A stretch of 36,002 nucleotides of DNA, taken from Bacteroidota bacterium. Its GTDB lineage: Bacteria > Bacteroidota > Bacteroidia > Chitinophagales > S012-47. The notes beneath the pieces are model-generated. The model saw nothing but the letters and a program-made list of their open reading frames with translations, had not been told where the DNA came from and did no database searches. The position numbers and the translations under genes are program-made. The stretch is taken from assembly GCA_024276745.1 (NCBI GenBank), contig JAJRWN010000101.1:1-36002 (forward strand), written 5' to 3'. Each line of letters begins with the position of its first letter. Position 1 is the first letter of the stretch. This document shows positions 17,949 to 26,700 of this stretch, one piece after another.

Positions 17949-18833
17949 TCAGGCCATTTGATAAACCGCCCAAATAGCGATTGCCTGAAAAATAATAATA
18001 CCATCCACCAGGCCAAAAAAATAATAATCGCTTCGATTTTCTCTCATATTGTCTAAAACCAAAGCAGCAAACAAGGCCGATAAAAGAATGGCCGGCCATT
18101 CAATCATATGCTTATTAAGCAATACATCGTGGAATAATGCCAGTCCGTAACTGAGCATAATAAGCCAAAAACTCAGCTGTTTTGCTTTGTACCAACCCAA
18201 TTTTTGTGCAAGCGTTTGAAGGCCAAAACGTTTATCCTCGGCCACATCGCGCAAATCAAACGGTAACATCAGTGCCAGGATTAAGAAAAATCTTTCAAGG
18301 GTAATAATAATGATTGCGGGTATCGACAAATGAATCCCCGAGTCGATAACCGGTAATAATCCTGTTACACCGGCCCATACCAGGGCAATCAAAAAAGATT
18401 TTAGATAACTGATATCTCTGATTCTGAAAACACTCTTGCCTTTAAAGAAAAAAGGGAAATTATACAAGCTGGCAACAGCTGCTAAAATGATTAGCGTAAT
18501 CATATCGCGCTGAGGAATCCTGAAGAACAGAATCAAGCAAAAAATCATAGCGATTATACCCTTAATAATAACCGGATAGAAATTTTTAAGCAACCAGGCA
18601 TAGCGATAATGATACAAATGTTCGCGGGTTAGTTTTACCGGGATAACACGAGCAAGATCGTAAACAAAAATGGTTCCCAGAAATACGATAACCGATAAGG
18701 TATCCACCTGCCAACGCCCTCCGACCTGCAACATCGTTTGCTGATACAGCAAAAAGGTAGCTAATGCAATAAATAAATTGCCATAAAATATATATTCGGC
18801 AATATATTTAAATACGGAAACAATCCTGTTCAT
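17949..18833 (-). CDS. UbiA-like prenyltransferase family membrane protein
   Basis: A 294-residue protein with about eight to nine transmembrane helices, of UbiA-superfamily length. The second aspartate motif is intact: Asp193, Asp196 and Asp200 in LPFDLRDVAEDKRFGLQTLA. The middle segment KGKSVFRIRDISYLKSFLIA also fits the family. The first motif (NDxxDxxxD in active UbiA enzymes) is not present; at the expected place there is only FVYDLARVIPVK (Asp59). Such proteins normally transfer prenyl chains from a diphosphate to an acceptor, as in quinone or heme synthesis. With one motif degenerate, activity and substrate are uncertain. It is the last gene of a minus-strand run, starting 17 bases after the M42 peptidase gene. 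No quinone, heme or carotenoid gene is nearby. Confidence 0.7.
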   Translation of the reverse strand: MNRIVSVFKYIAEYIFYGNLFIALATFLLYQQTMLQVGGRWQVDTLSVIVFLGTIFVYDLARVIPVKLTREHLYHYRYAWLLKNFYPVIIKGIIAMIFCLILFFRIPQRDMITLIILAAVASLYNFPFFFKGKSVFRIRDISYLKSFLIALVWAGVTGLLPVIDSGIHLSIPAIIIITLERFFLILALMLPFDLRDVAEDKRFGLQTLAQKLGWYKAKQLSFWLIMLSYGLALFHDVLLNKHMIEWPAILLSALFAALVLDNMRENRSDYYFFGLVDGIIIFQAIAIWAVYQMA

Positions 18834-18850
18834 AAAAGCAATAAAAAAAA

Positions 18851-19945
18851 TTAAGCACTGAAATAACGAAAATCCTGTTCATTAGTAATTTCCTGCAAGG
18901 AATAATAAATCAGACGGATAACATTGGCAATATCTTTTTTGTGTATCGCTTCAACAGTGGTATGCATATACCGCAAAGGCAAAGAAATCAGCGCTGAGGG
19001 TACACCATTGTTTGAGTAAGCAAAGGCATCGGTATCGGTACCGGTGGCTCTCGAAGCAGCTTCGCGTTGAAAGGGAACTTCATGCTTTTCCGCAGCAGCC
19101 ATAATCAGTTTAAGCAGATTGTTCTGTACCGCAGGTGCATAAGTCAGAATAGGTCCTTTACCACATTTAAAATCACCTTCAATTTTCTTATCTACCAGTG
19201 GAGTGTTGGTATCGTGGGCTACATCGGTAACAATGGCTACATCCGGATTAATTTTATTGGCCATCATTTCAGCACCTCTCAAACCCACTTCTTCCTGAAC
19301 GGCATTCACGATGTATAAACCAAAGGGGAGTTTTACCTTATTCTCATGTAATAAACGGGCAACCTGAGCAATGGCAAATCCACCGGCCCGGTTATCCATG
19401 GCCCTGCCCACATAATAACGCTTATTGAGTATCATAAACTCATCTTCATAAGTAATTACACAGCCCTCATGAATACCCATTTTACGAGCTTCCTTACGTG
19501 ATTTTGCACCACAATCCAAAAAGATATTATTGGTATTGGGAACCGGTTCTTTACCGGTTTTGCGCATGTGTATGGCAGGCCATCCGAATATAGCTTTACG
19601 AATTCCTTGATCGGTATGAATATTTACCCGTTTCGAAGGGGCTATCATGTGATCTGATCCGCCATTGCGGGTTACATAAATGAATCCTTCATCCGATATA
19701 TATTTTACAAACCAGCTAATTTCATCTGCATGAGCTTCTATCACTACTTTATATGCAGCTTCAGGATTAATAACCGCAGCTACACTTCCATAATTATCAA
19801 TCATAAAATCATCAACATAGGGTTTGATATAATCAATCCATAGTTTTTGTCCTGCCGACTCAAAACCGGTAGGCGAAGCATTGTTGATATATGCTTTAAA
19901 AAATTGTTCTTCTTTCTTCTTTATTATATTTTGCAGTTTAGTCAT
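18851..19945 (-). CDS. M42 family metallopeptidase (glutamyl aminopeptidase / deblocking aminopeptidase type)
   Basis: A 364-residue cytoplasmic aminopeptidase of the M42 family, which forms large tetrahedral dodecamers and trims peptides. The dinuclear-metal and catalytic residues can all be placed: His72 and Asp74 (EAHADEISW), the bridging Asp184 (VGRAMDNRAGG), the Glu218/Glu219 pair (VQEEVGLRGAE), Asp241 (VTDVAHDT) and His328 (PLRYMHTTVE). The family PDZ-like insert lies between residues 75 and 180. The gene lies 10 bases after the carboxylase beta gene and 17 bases before the UbiA-like gene, in a minus-strand operon. It would complete degradation of peptides released by the secreted proteases. 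The N-terminal residue preference cannot be read from the sequence. Confidence 0.93.
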   Translation of the reverse strand: MTKLQNIIKKKEEQFFKAYINNASPTGFESAGQKLWIDYIKPYVDDFMIDNYGSVAAVINPEAAYKVVIEAHADEISWFVKYISDEGFIYVTRNGGSDHMIAPSKRVNIHTDQGIRKAIFGWPAIHMRKTGKEPVPNTNNIFLDCGAKSRKEARKMGIHEGCVITYEDEFMILNKRYYVGRAMDNRAGGFAIAQVARLLHENKVKLPFGLYIVNAVQEEVGLRGAEMMANKINPDVAIVTDVAHDTNTPLVDKKIEGDFKCGKGPILTYAPAVQNNLLKLIMAAAEKHEVPFQREAASRATGTDTDAFAYSNNGVPSALISLPLRYMHTTVEAIHKKDIANVIRLIYYSLQEITNEQDFRYFSA

Positions 19946-19955
19946 GTTTCAATTT

Positions 19956-21497
19956 TTATAAAGGAATATTTCCATGTTTTTTTCTTGGATTATTGACTAC
20001 TTTATTTTCAAGCATTTCCAATGAATGAATAATTTTTATTCTAGTATCCGAGGGAAGAATTACCTCATCGATAAAACCATGAGCCGCTGCGCGGAAAGGA
20101 TGAGCAAACTTATCGGCATATTCGGTAACTTTTTCATTGAGTTTAGCTTCCGGATCAGCTGCATTTTTAATTTCATTTTTAAAAATTATTTCGGCTGCTC
20201 CTTTAGGTCCCATAACGGCAATTTCGGCACCGGGCCAGGCATAATTCATATCGGCACCAATGTGTTTTGAATTCATTACATCGTAAGCACCTCCGTAGGC
20301 TTTCCGGGTAATAACCGTTATTTTAGGAACGGTAGCTTCGCTGAATGCATACAATAGTTTTGCACCGTTGCTGATAATACCATTCCATTCCTGATCGGTT
20401 CCGGGAAGAAAACCGGGTACATCCACGAAAGTAATCAAGGGTATATTAAATGCATCGCAAAAACGTACAAAACGCGCTCCTTTTCGAGCCGAGTTGATAT
20501 CGAGCACACCGGCCAGATATGCCGGTTGATTGGCAACAATTCCTACACTTCTTCCGGCAATACGTGCAAAACCAACCACTATATTTTCTGCAAAATCACG
20601 GTGTACTTCAAAGAAACTGTTGCTATCGCTTAGTCCCGAAATCACAGCTCTTATATCATAAGGTTTGCCCGGATCATCCGGAATGATTGTATCTAAAACA
20701 GGTCGTGACTCATTGGACGGTTCATAGGCATATCGGGGAGGCTGATCTTCGCAATTGGATGGTATATAGCTTAATAAGTGTTTGATACCTTTGATACAAG
20801 CAATTTCATTTTGAAAGGTAAAGTGAGTTACACCCGATTTAACAGCATGGGCAGCGGCACCTCCAAGATCTTCGGCACTTACTTTTTCGTGAGTTACGGT
20901 TTTAACCACGTTAGGACCGGTAACAAACATATAGGAAGTATTTTCAACCATTAAAATAAAATCGGTGATAGCAGGTGAATACACCGCTCCGCCTGCACAA
21001 GGGCCCATGACGGCCGACAATTGAGGAATAACCCCCGAGGCCCGGGTATTCCGGTAAAAAATATCGGCATATCCTCCCAGGCTTACCACGCCTTCCTGAA
21101 TACGGGCTCCACCACTATCGTTCAAACCAATTACGGGTGCGCCATTCTCCAGGGCTAAATCCATAATACGACAAATCTTTTTCGCATGTGTCTCTGAAAG
21201 AGAACCACCAAATACCGTAAAATCCTGACTATATACATATACCTTACGACCATTTATTTTTCCGTAGCCGGTAACTACACCATCCCCATAGTATTTTTCT
21301 TTATCAAGGCCAAAATCATTAGCCCGGTGCGTAACCAACATGCCGATTTCTTCAAAACTGCCTTCATCCAACAAAAAATGAATCCGTTCGCGTGCAGTAA
21401 GTTTATTTTTTGCATGCTGCTTATCAATCCGATCGGGACCACCTCCTAAAAGTGCTTCTTTGATTTTATTCTGTAGAATTTCTTTTTTATCAGTCAT
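19956..21497 (-). CDS. Acyl-CoA carboxylase carboxyltransferase (beta) subunit, propionyl-CoA carboxylase type
   Basis: A 513-residue carboxyltransferase with the two crotonase-like halves of PccB/MmdA. Characteristic segments are [93 protein letters not shown] and [12 protein letters not shown]. It moves carboxyl from carboxybiotin to an acyl-CoA, most likely propionyl-CoA to give methylmalonyl-CoA. It could instead be the alpha chain of a sodium-pumping methylmalonyl-CoA decarboxylase, since the families are very alike. No biotin carboxylase, biotin-carrier or membrane decarboxylase subunit gene is adjacent, so partner subunits must be elsewhere. It lies 14 bases after the YebC gene and 10 bases before the M42 gene. 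Confidence 0.9.
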   Translation of the reverse strand: MTDKKEILQNKIKEALLGGGPDRIDKQHAKNKLTARERIHFLLDEGSFEEIGMLVTHRANDFGLDKEKYYGDGVVTGYGKINGRKVYVYSQDFTVFGGSLSETHAKKICRIMDLALENGAPVIGLNDSGGARIQEGVVSLGGYADIFYRNTRASGVIPQLSAVMGPCAGGAVYSPAITDFILMVENTSYMFVTGPNVVKTVTHEKVSAEDLGGAAAHAVKSGVTHFTFQNEIACIKGIKHLLSYIPSNCEDQPPRYAYEPSNESRPVLDTIIPDDPGKPYDIRAVISGLSDSNSFFEVHRDFAENIVVGFARIAGRSVGIVANQPAYLAGVLDINSARKGARFVRFCDAFNIPLITFVDVPGFLPGTDQEWNGIISNGAKLLYAFSEATVPKITVITRKAYGGAYDVMNSKHIGADMNYAWPGAEIAVMGPKGAAEIIFKNEIKNAADPEAKLNEKVTEYADKFAHPFRAAAHGFIDEVILPSDTRIKIIHSLEMLENKVVNNPRKKHGNIPL

Positions 21498-21511
21498 ATA
21501 CTATAATTTAC

Positions 21512-22258
21512 TTATCCCAAAGCTTCTATGATCTCATCGGTCATATCCATATTATGATACACCGCTTGTACATCTTCATCATCTTCAAATATTTCTATAA
21601 TCTTCATCACTCTTTGGGCAGATTCTATACTTACTGCTATTGGATTTTTAGGTATGCGTTGCAATTCCGTGGAAGTTGCTTCCAAACCCTTTTCTTCTAA
21701 ATATTTCTGCATATTTCCAAAATCTTCAAACGCGGTAGTTATAGTAAACTCTCCTTCATCCAGCTCTACATCTTCAGCCCCTGAATCAATCAATTCCAGG
21801 GTAAATTCATCTTCATCCAAATCGCCTTGAGGAATGGTAAATATGCCTTTCCGGTCGAATAAAAATTCTACCGAACCATTAGTAGCCAAATTACCTCCAT
21901 TTTTATTAAAGTAACTTCTAATATTGGAAACCGTCCGGTTTTGATTATCGCTGGTGCATTCAACAAATAAGGCAATACCACCGGGAGCATATCCTTCAAA
22001 ATTCATTTCCATTAACTGAGCTCCATCGGCATCTGCCGCTTTTTTGATGGCTCTGTCAACATTATCTTTGGGCATATTCACTCCTTTGGCATTGGCAATA
22101 GCTACCCGCAACCGGGGATTAAAATTTGGATCGGCACTATTGCCTTCCCGTACTGCTACTGTAATTTCTTTGATGATTTTTGAAAATACCTTTGAACGTT
22201 TGGCATCAGATGCACCTTTTTTTCTTTTAATTTTAGACCATTTATTATGTCCCGACAT
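21512..22258 (-). CDS. YebC/PmpR family regulator
   Basis: A 248-residue cytoplasmic protein of normal family length. The N-terminus MSGHNKWSKIKRKKGASDAK is diagnostic, followed by FSKIIKEITVAVREG, NFNPRLRVAIANAKGVNMPK and YAPGGIALFVECTSDNQNRT. The acidic C-terminal domains (LDEDEFTLELIDSGAEDVEL) are also typical. Members act as transcription regulators and, in several bacteria, as translation factors easing ribosome stalls. It begins 56 bases after the MATE gene ends, and an exact -7 box lies just upstream, so it may head its own transcript with the carboxylase, peptidase and UbiA-like genes. Confidence 0.95.
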   Translation of the reverse strand: MSGHNKWSKIKRKKGASDAKRSKVFSKIIKEITVAVREGNSADPNFNPRLRVAIANAKGVNMPKDNVDRAIKKAADADGAQLMEMNFEGYAPGGIALFVECTSDNQNRTVSNIRSYFNKNGGNLATNGSVEFLFDRKGIFTIPQGDLDEDEFTLELIDSGAEDVELDEGEFTITTAFEDFGNMQKYLEEKGLEATSTELQRIPKNPIAVSIESAQRVMKIIEIFEDDEDVQAVYHNMDMTDEIIEALG

Positions 22259-22276
22259 ACATTATATTTTAGACTT

Positions 22277-22284
22277 CAAAAATA
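22277..22284 (-). promoter_or_regulatory. Bacteroidota-type -7 box before the YebC gene
   Basis: On the minus strand this reads TATTTTTG, an exact TAnnTTTG match, ending 18 bases before the YebC start codon. No TTG lies at -33 spacing, so it may be a weak or activator-dependent promoter. It would drive the four-gene run down to 17949. Confidence 0.4.
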
Positions 22285-22314
22285 TAAAAACAAGCGGACT
22301 CCTTACTATAATAA

Positions 22315-23598
22315 TTAAATATCAAGTTTACGCCAAGAACCTTTGGCAAGAAATAAATAAGAACCCACCGCCAAAATAATCCAATAAAGCCACTCAGCGG
22401 TCCAAGCCCAACCTAAAGACAGACTGAATCGATCCATAATCAGCCAGGCATAAGCTAAATACACAACAACAATAATCAGCTCAATCCTTAAAGCATATCC
22501 CACTGCTCCTGAGCCGGTGACCCCTCTAAAAAGAATTGCAGACACCGATAAAAGCAACAAGGCAGACAGGATGATGGGAAGTACCCGGACTGCATCATGC
22601 ACAATATGGGCATCGTTGGTAAGAAAATATAAGGTTGATTCAGGGAAAAATAATACCGGAATGATTAATACAGCCGTAATACCTATACTGGCAATAGAAG
22701 TTCGTATCATCAACAATTTCATTAAAGAAGGCTTATTCTGACCTAAAATATTGCTAACAAGCGTATTGGTTCCGGTTGCCAAACCACGGGAAGGAATACT
22801 GAAGAACAGATATAATATCTTAAGCACGTTCGAAACAGCCAAATCATGTTTTCCAAGATAATTTTCAACCATAATAAAAAAGATAAACCAACCCAAAGCA
22901 CCGGTAAGGGTTTGCAATACAATAGGAGCAGATAATTTTCCAATTTGCCGAATAGTTGACCAATCAGGATTTAAGTGACTGAAAAAATGAAATTGATGAG
23001 GATAACGATGAAAAAACAAATGACTGATAACGACCGAAAAAGCCAGCAGTTCAGCAATCATAGATGCCAAACCGGCTCCTCGAATACCCAATTGAGGTAA
23101 GCCGAAATGGCCAAATATAAAACCATAGTTTAGCAATACATTTGCGATAGCCATACTTCCGGTTGACCAGATAATAACTTTGGTTTCACCGATACCCATA
23201 TAAAAGCCACCTAAAGCAAAAACCATAAATATGGGAACTGCCCCATAAGCCCGGTACTGAAGATATTCTATGCTGTATTTGAATACAGATTCGGAGTGAA
23301 ACATGTATTGCAAAAGAACTGGTGAGCCAAGGGAAATGAATAAATAAAACAAGACGCCTAAGGCACCCAAAATATATAGGAGGTTTCTACTTATTCGCCC
23401 AATTGCATTAATGTCCTCACTTCCTGCTCTTCTGGCTATCAATATCTGTCCGCCTATGGCCATACTATAGCCAATCATCGACATCACAACGTAAAACATA
23501 GACGATATACCACAAGCGGCCAATTGATCCTCGCCTACCCTGCCCATAAACAAAGTGTCCGTAAGGCTGATGATACTTTGAAACAGGTTTCCGGCCAT
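22315..23598 (-). CDS. MATE family multidrug/Na+ antiporter; true N-terminus lies upstream of first ATG
   Basis: At least 427 residues with about twelve transmembrane helices in two MATE halves. The first helix reads LFQSIISLTDTLFMGRVG and the second repeat begins IGKLSAPIVLQTLTGALGWF. The family exports drugs or metabolites in exchange for H+ or Na+. The first ATG (23598) falls in the middle of helix 1. The frame stays open upstream to a stop at 23704-23706 and encodes KLNISYRQILRIALPL just before MAGNLF, which is how related MATE proteins begin. No ATG, GTG or TTG occurs in that extension, so the start is either a rare codon (GTT or ATT at 23647-23652) or a mutated ATG. The YebC gene follows after 56 bases. 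Confidence 0.85.
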   Translation of the reverse strand: MAGNLFQSIISLTDTLFMGRVGEDQLAACGISSMFYVVMSMIGYSMAIGGQILIARRAGSEDINAIGRISRNLLYILGALGVLFYLFISLGSPVLLQYMFHSESVFKYSIEYLQYRAYGAVPIFMVFALGGFYMGIGETKVIIWSTGSMAIANVLLNYGFIFGHFGLPQLGIRGAGLASMIAELLAFSVVISHLFFHRYPHQFHFFSHLNPDWSTIRQIGKLSAPIVLQTLTGALGWFIFFIMVENYLGKHDLAVSNVLKILYLFFSIPSRGLATGTNTLVSNILGQNKPSLMKLLMIRTSIASIGITAVLIIPVLFFPESTLYFLTNDAHIVHDAVRVLPIILSALLLLSVSAILFRGVTGSGAVGYALRIELIIVVVYLAYAWLIMDRFSLSLGWAWTAEWLYWIILAVGSYLFLAKGSWRKLDI

Positions 23599-23787
23599 TA
23601 AGGGTAATGCAATCCGTAAAATCTGACGATATGATATGTTTAACTTAACAATAAGTTTACAAAGTTTTGAATTCCATTTATCAATAAGTATGTATTTTCG
23701 TAATCAAATTTCCGGTCATTTTTACCATGCATAATACTACGAATTATACAATTCTATACAAATAATTTATAAACTCTTTACCGCTTT

Positions 23788-26700
23788 ATGAAAATCCTAT
23801 CGAAATATACTTTTTTATTTACCTGCTTTTATATTTTATCTTCAACCTCTTACAGTCAAACAAACAAATTTGTATTAACAGGACAAACAGCTACCGAGTT
23901 GGTCCCCGGAGCCAATTTACTACGGACAAATCCTGTATCGGATATACCCGACTACATTCATTTTGCCGAAGGGCAAGAACCTGCCATCGCAAATGTTGAA
24001 TCATGGATATCAAAAATCTTTAAAACAGACCAGGGAATCAGTTTTCAGGAATCGGACAGGATGCGCGATGAATTAGGAATGGAGCATATCAGCTATCAGG
24101 AATATTTCAAAGGAATACCCATAGACGGTATGATCTATAAATTACACCTGCGAAATGGACGGGTTGTTTCCATGAATGGAATGGCATTCAATACTTTTAC
24201 AAAACCAAGTGCTCCGGCAATAAGCGAAATCGATGCATTAAATAAAGCCCTCAACTACGTACATGCTGAAAGGTATAAATGGGAAATGCCCGAAGAAGAA
24301 GCATTACTCAAAAAAGAAACCAATAATCCGGATGCTTCTTATTATCCAACTACTACCTTAAGTTATTTTCCATATCAGGCAAAATGGTTTCAAAACGATT
24401 ATCGCTTATGTTATAAATTTAATATCTATGCCGACAAACCACTAAGCCGGGGATATATTTATGTAGATGCTCTGACAGGAGAAATAATTTTTGACAATCA
24501 AATTATTCATACCGTTGATGTAAACGGAAGTGCTCTGACAGCCTATAGCGGAAATCAAAGTATTGTTACAGACAGTACCGGTCCCGGTGCATACCGCCTG
24601 CGGGAAGCAAGCAGAGGTAATGGTGTTGAAACCTATAATTTACAGAACGGAACTAATTATGGCAATGCGGTAGATTTTACCGATACCGATAATTACTGGA
24701 ACAATGTAAACGCAAATCAAGATGAATATGCCACCGATGCACATTGGGGTGCCGAAATGACTTATGATTATTATTTACTGAAACATGGTAGAAATTCTAT
24801 TGATAATGCCGGATTTCATTTATTAAGCTATGTTCATTACTCATCAAACTATCTGAATGCCTTTTGGGACGGCCAGCGGATGACTTATGGCGATGGTAAT
24901 TCATCTACTACTCCACTGACTACCATGGATATAGCCGGGCACGAAATCACACATGGTTTAACTTCCAATACCGCTAATCTTACCTATTCTTATGAGTCGG
25001 GAGCATTGAACGAATCCTTTTCAGATGTATTCGGAACATCCATTGAGTTTTATGCAAAACCCACTACTGCCAATTGGACCATGGGAGAGCAGATAGGTAT
25101 TACTTTCCGTTCGATGTCTAATCCTAATGCTTACAGTGACCCGGATACTTATTTAGGTACCTATTGGTATACCGGCTCCGGAGATAACGGAGGAGTGCAT
25201 ACCAACAGCGGAGTTCAGAATTACTGGTATTATATCATGAGTGTAGGCGATAGTGGGGTAAATGATTTGGGCAATGCTTATAATGTAAGCGGTTTGGGTA
25301 TCGATACAGCATCAAAAATCGCCTTTAGAAATCTTACTGTTTACCTTGTCCCCAGCAGTCAATATGCCGATGCCCGTTTTTATGCCATCCAATCAGCCGT
25401 TGATTTATATGGTGCTTGCTCACCCGAAGTAATCACAACTACCAATGCTTGGTATGCCGTTGGCGTAGGCGATTCGTTTTCGCATACCGTTATCAGCGAT
25501 TTTACCGCTAATATGACGGCACAATGCGATACACCATTTACAGTACAGTTTTCTAATTTAAGTGTAAACGGAGGTAGCTTTATCTGGGATTTTGGCGATG
25601 GTTCATCAAGTACTCTTTTTAATCCGGCTCATACCTATACACAATATGGAAATTTTACCGTTTCCTTGATTACTGATGGAGGAAGTTGCGGCTCCGATAC
25701 ATTGATAAAACAATATTATATCCACGTAGGACCGGGAAATCCTTGTATCGTTACTTTACCAACAAGTGGTTCGAATACGGTAACAAGTTGTACCGGCATC
25801 TTATACGATGCAGGAGGACCTAATGGTAACTATCCTGATATGTCAGATGTTTACACTACCATTTCACCGGTAGGAGCAACTTCAGTTACTTTAAACTTCA
25901 ATTCCTTTCACTACGAATCGAACTTCGATTATATTTACGTGTATGACGGACCAAGTATTACTAGTACTTTAATTGGACAGTATTCAGGAACCGCCCTTCC
26001 AAATGGAGGAACAATTAGCTCAACGGGGAGTTCTATTACCGTCAGACAAACTTCTGATCAAAATCTGAATTATTCCGGATTCTCCTTAAACTGGTCATGT
26101 TTTATTCCAAATTCTCCTCCATTAGTACAGTTTGATGCAGATGTAACAACTACCTGCAACGGAAGTGTTCATTTTACCGATAACTCATTATTCAGTCCAA
26201 CAGCATGGTTGTGGGATTTTGGTGATGGCAGCACTTCAACACAGCAAAATCCTACGCATGTTTACGATACTAATGGATTCTATTCTGTAAAACTGGTAGC
26301 CACCAATGGATTTGGATCCGATTCGCTTACAAGGCTTCAATATATATTTGTAAATAAGCCGGCCGGCCCTACGGTTGTAAATGCCATGCGTTGTGGTCCG
26401 GGAACCATTACCTTATCGACATCTTTACCGGGCACGTATGCCTGGTACGATGCTGCAATCGGAGGTACTCAGCTAGGCAGCGGACAAAATTTTACTACCC
26501 CTGTTATTTCCACTACAACTTCTTATTATGTAGAAGAGACTCTGGCTAATCCGACACAATATGCCGGTCCATTTGATAATACAATTGGAAGTGGAGGATA
26601 CTATACCGGCAATCAATATCTTGTCTTCGATGCCTATGATTATTTTACCCTTGTATCGGTAAAAGTATTTGCCAATGGTGCCGGAAACAGAACGATAGAA

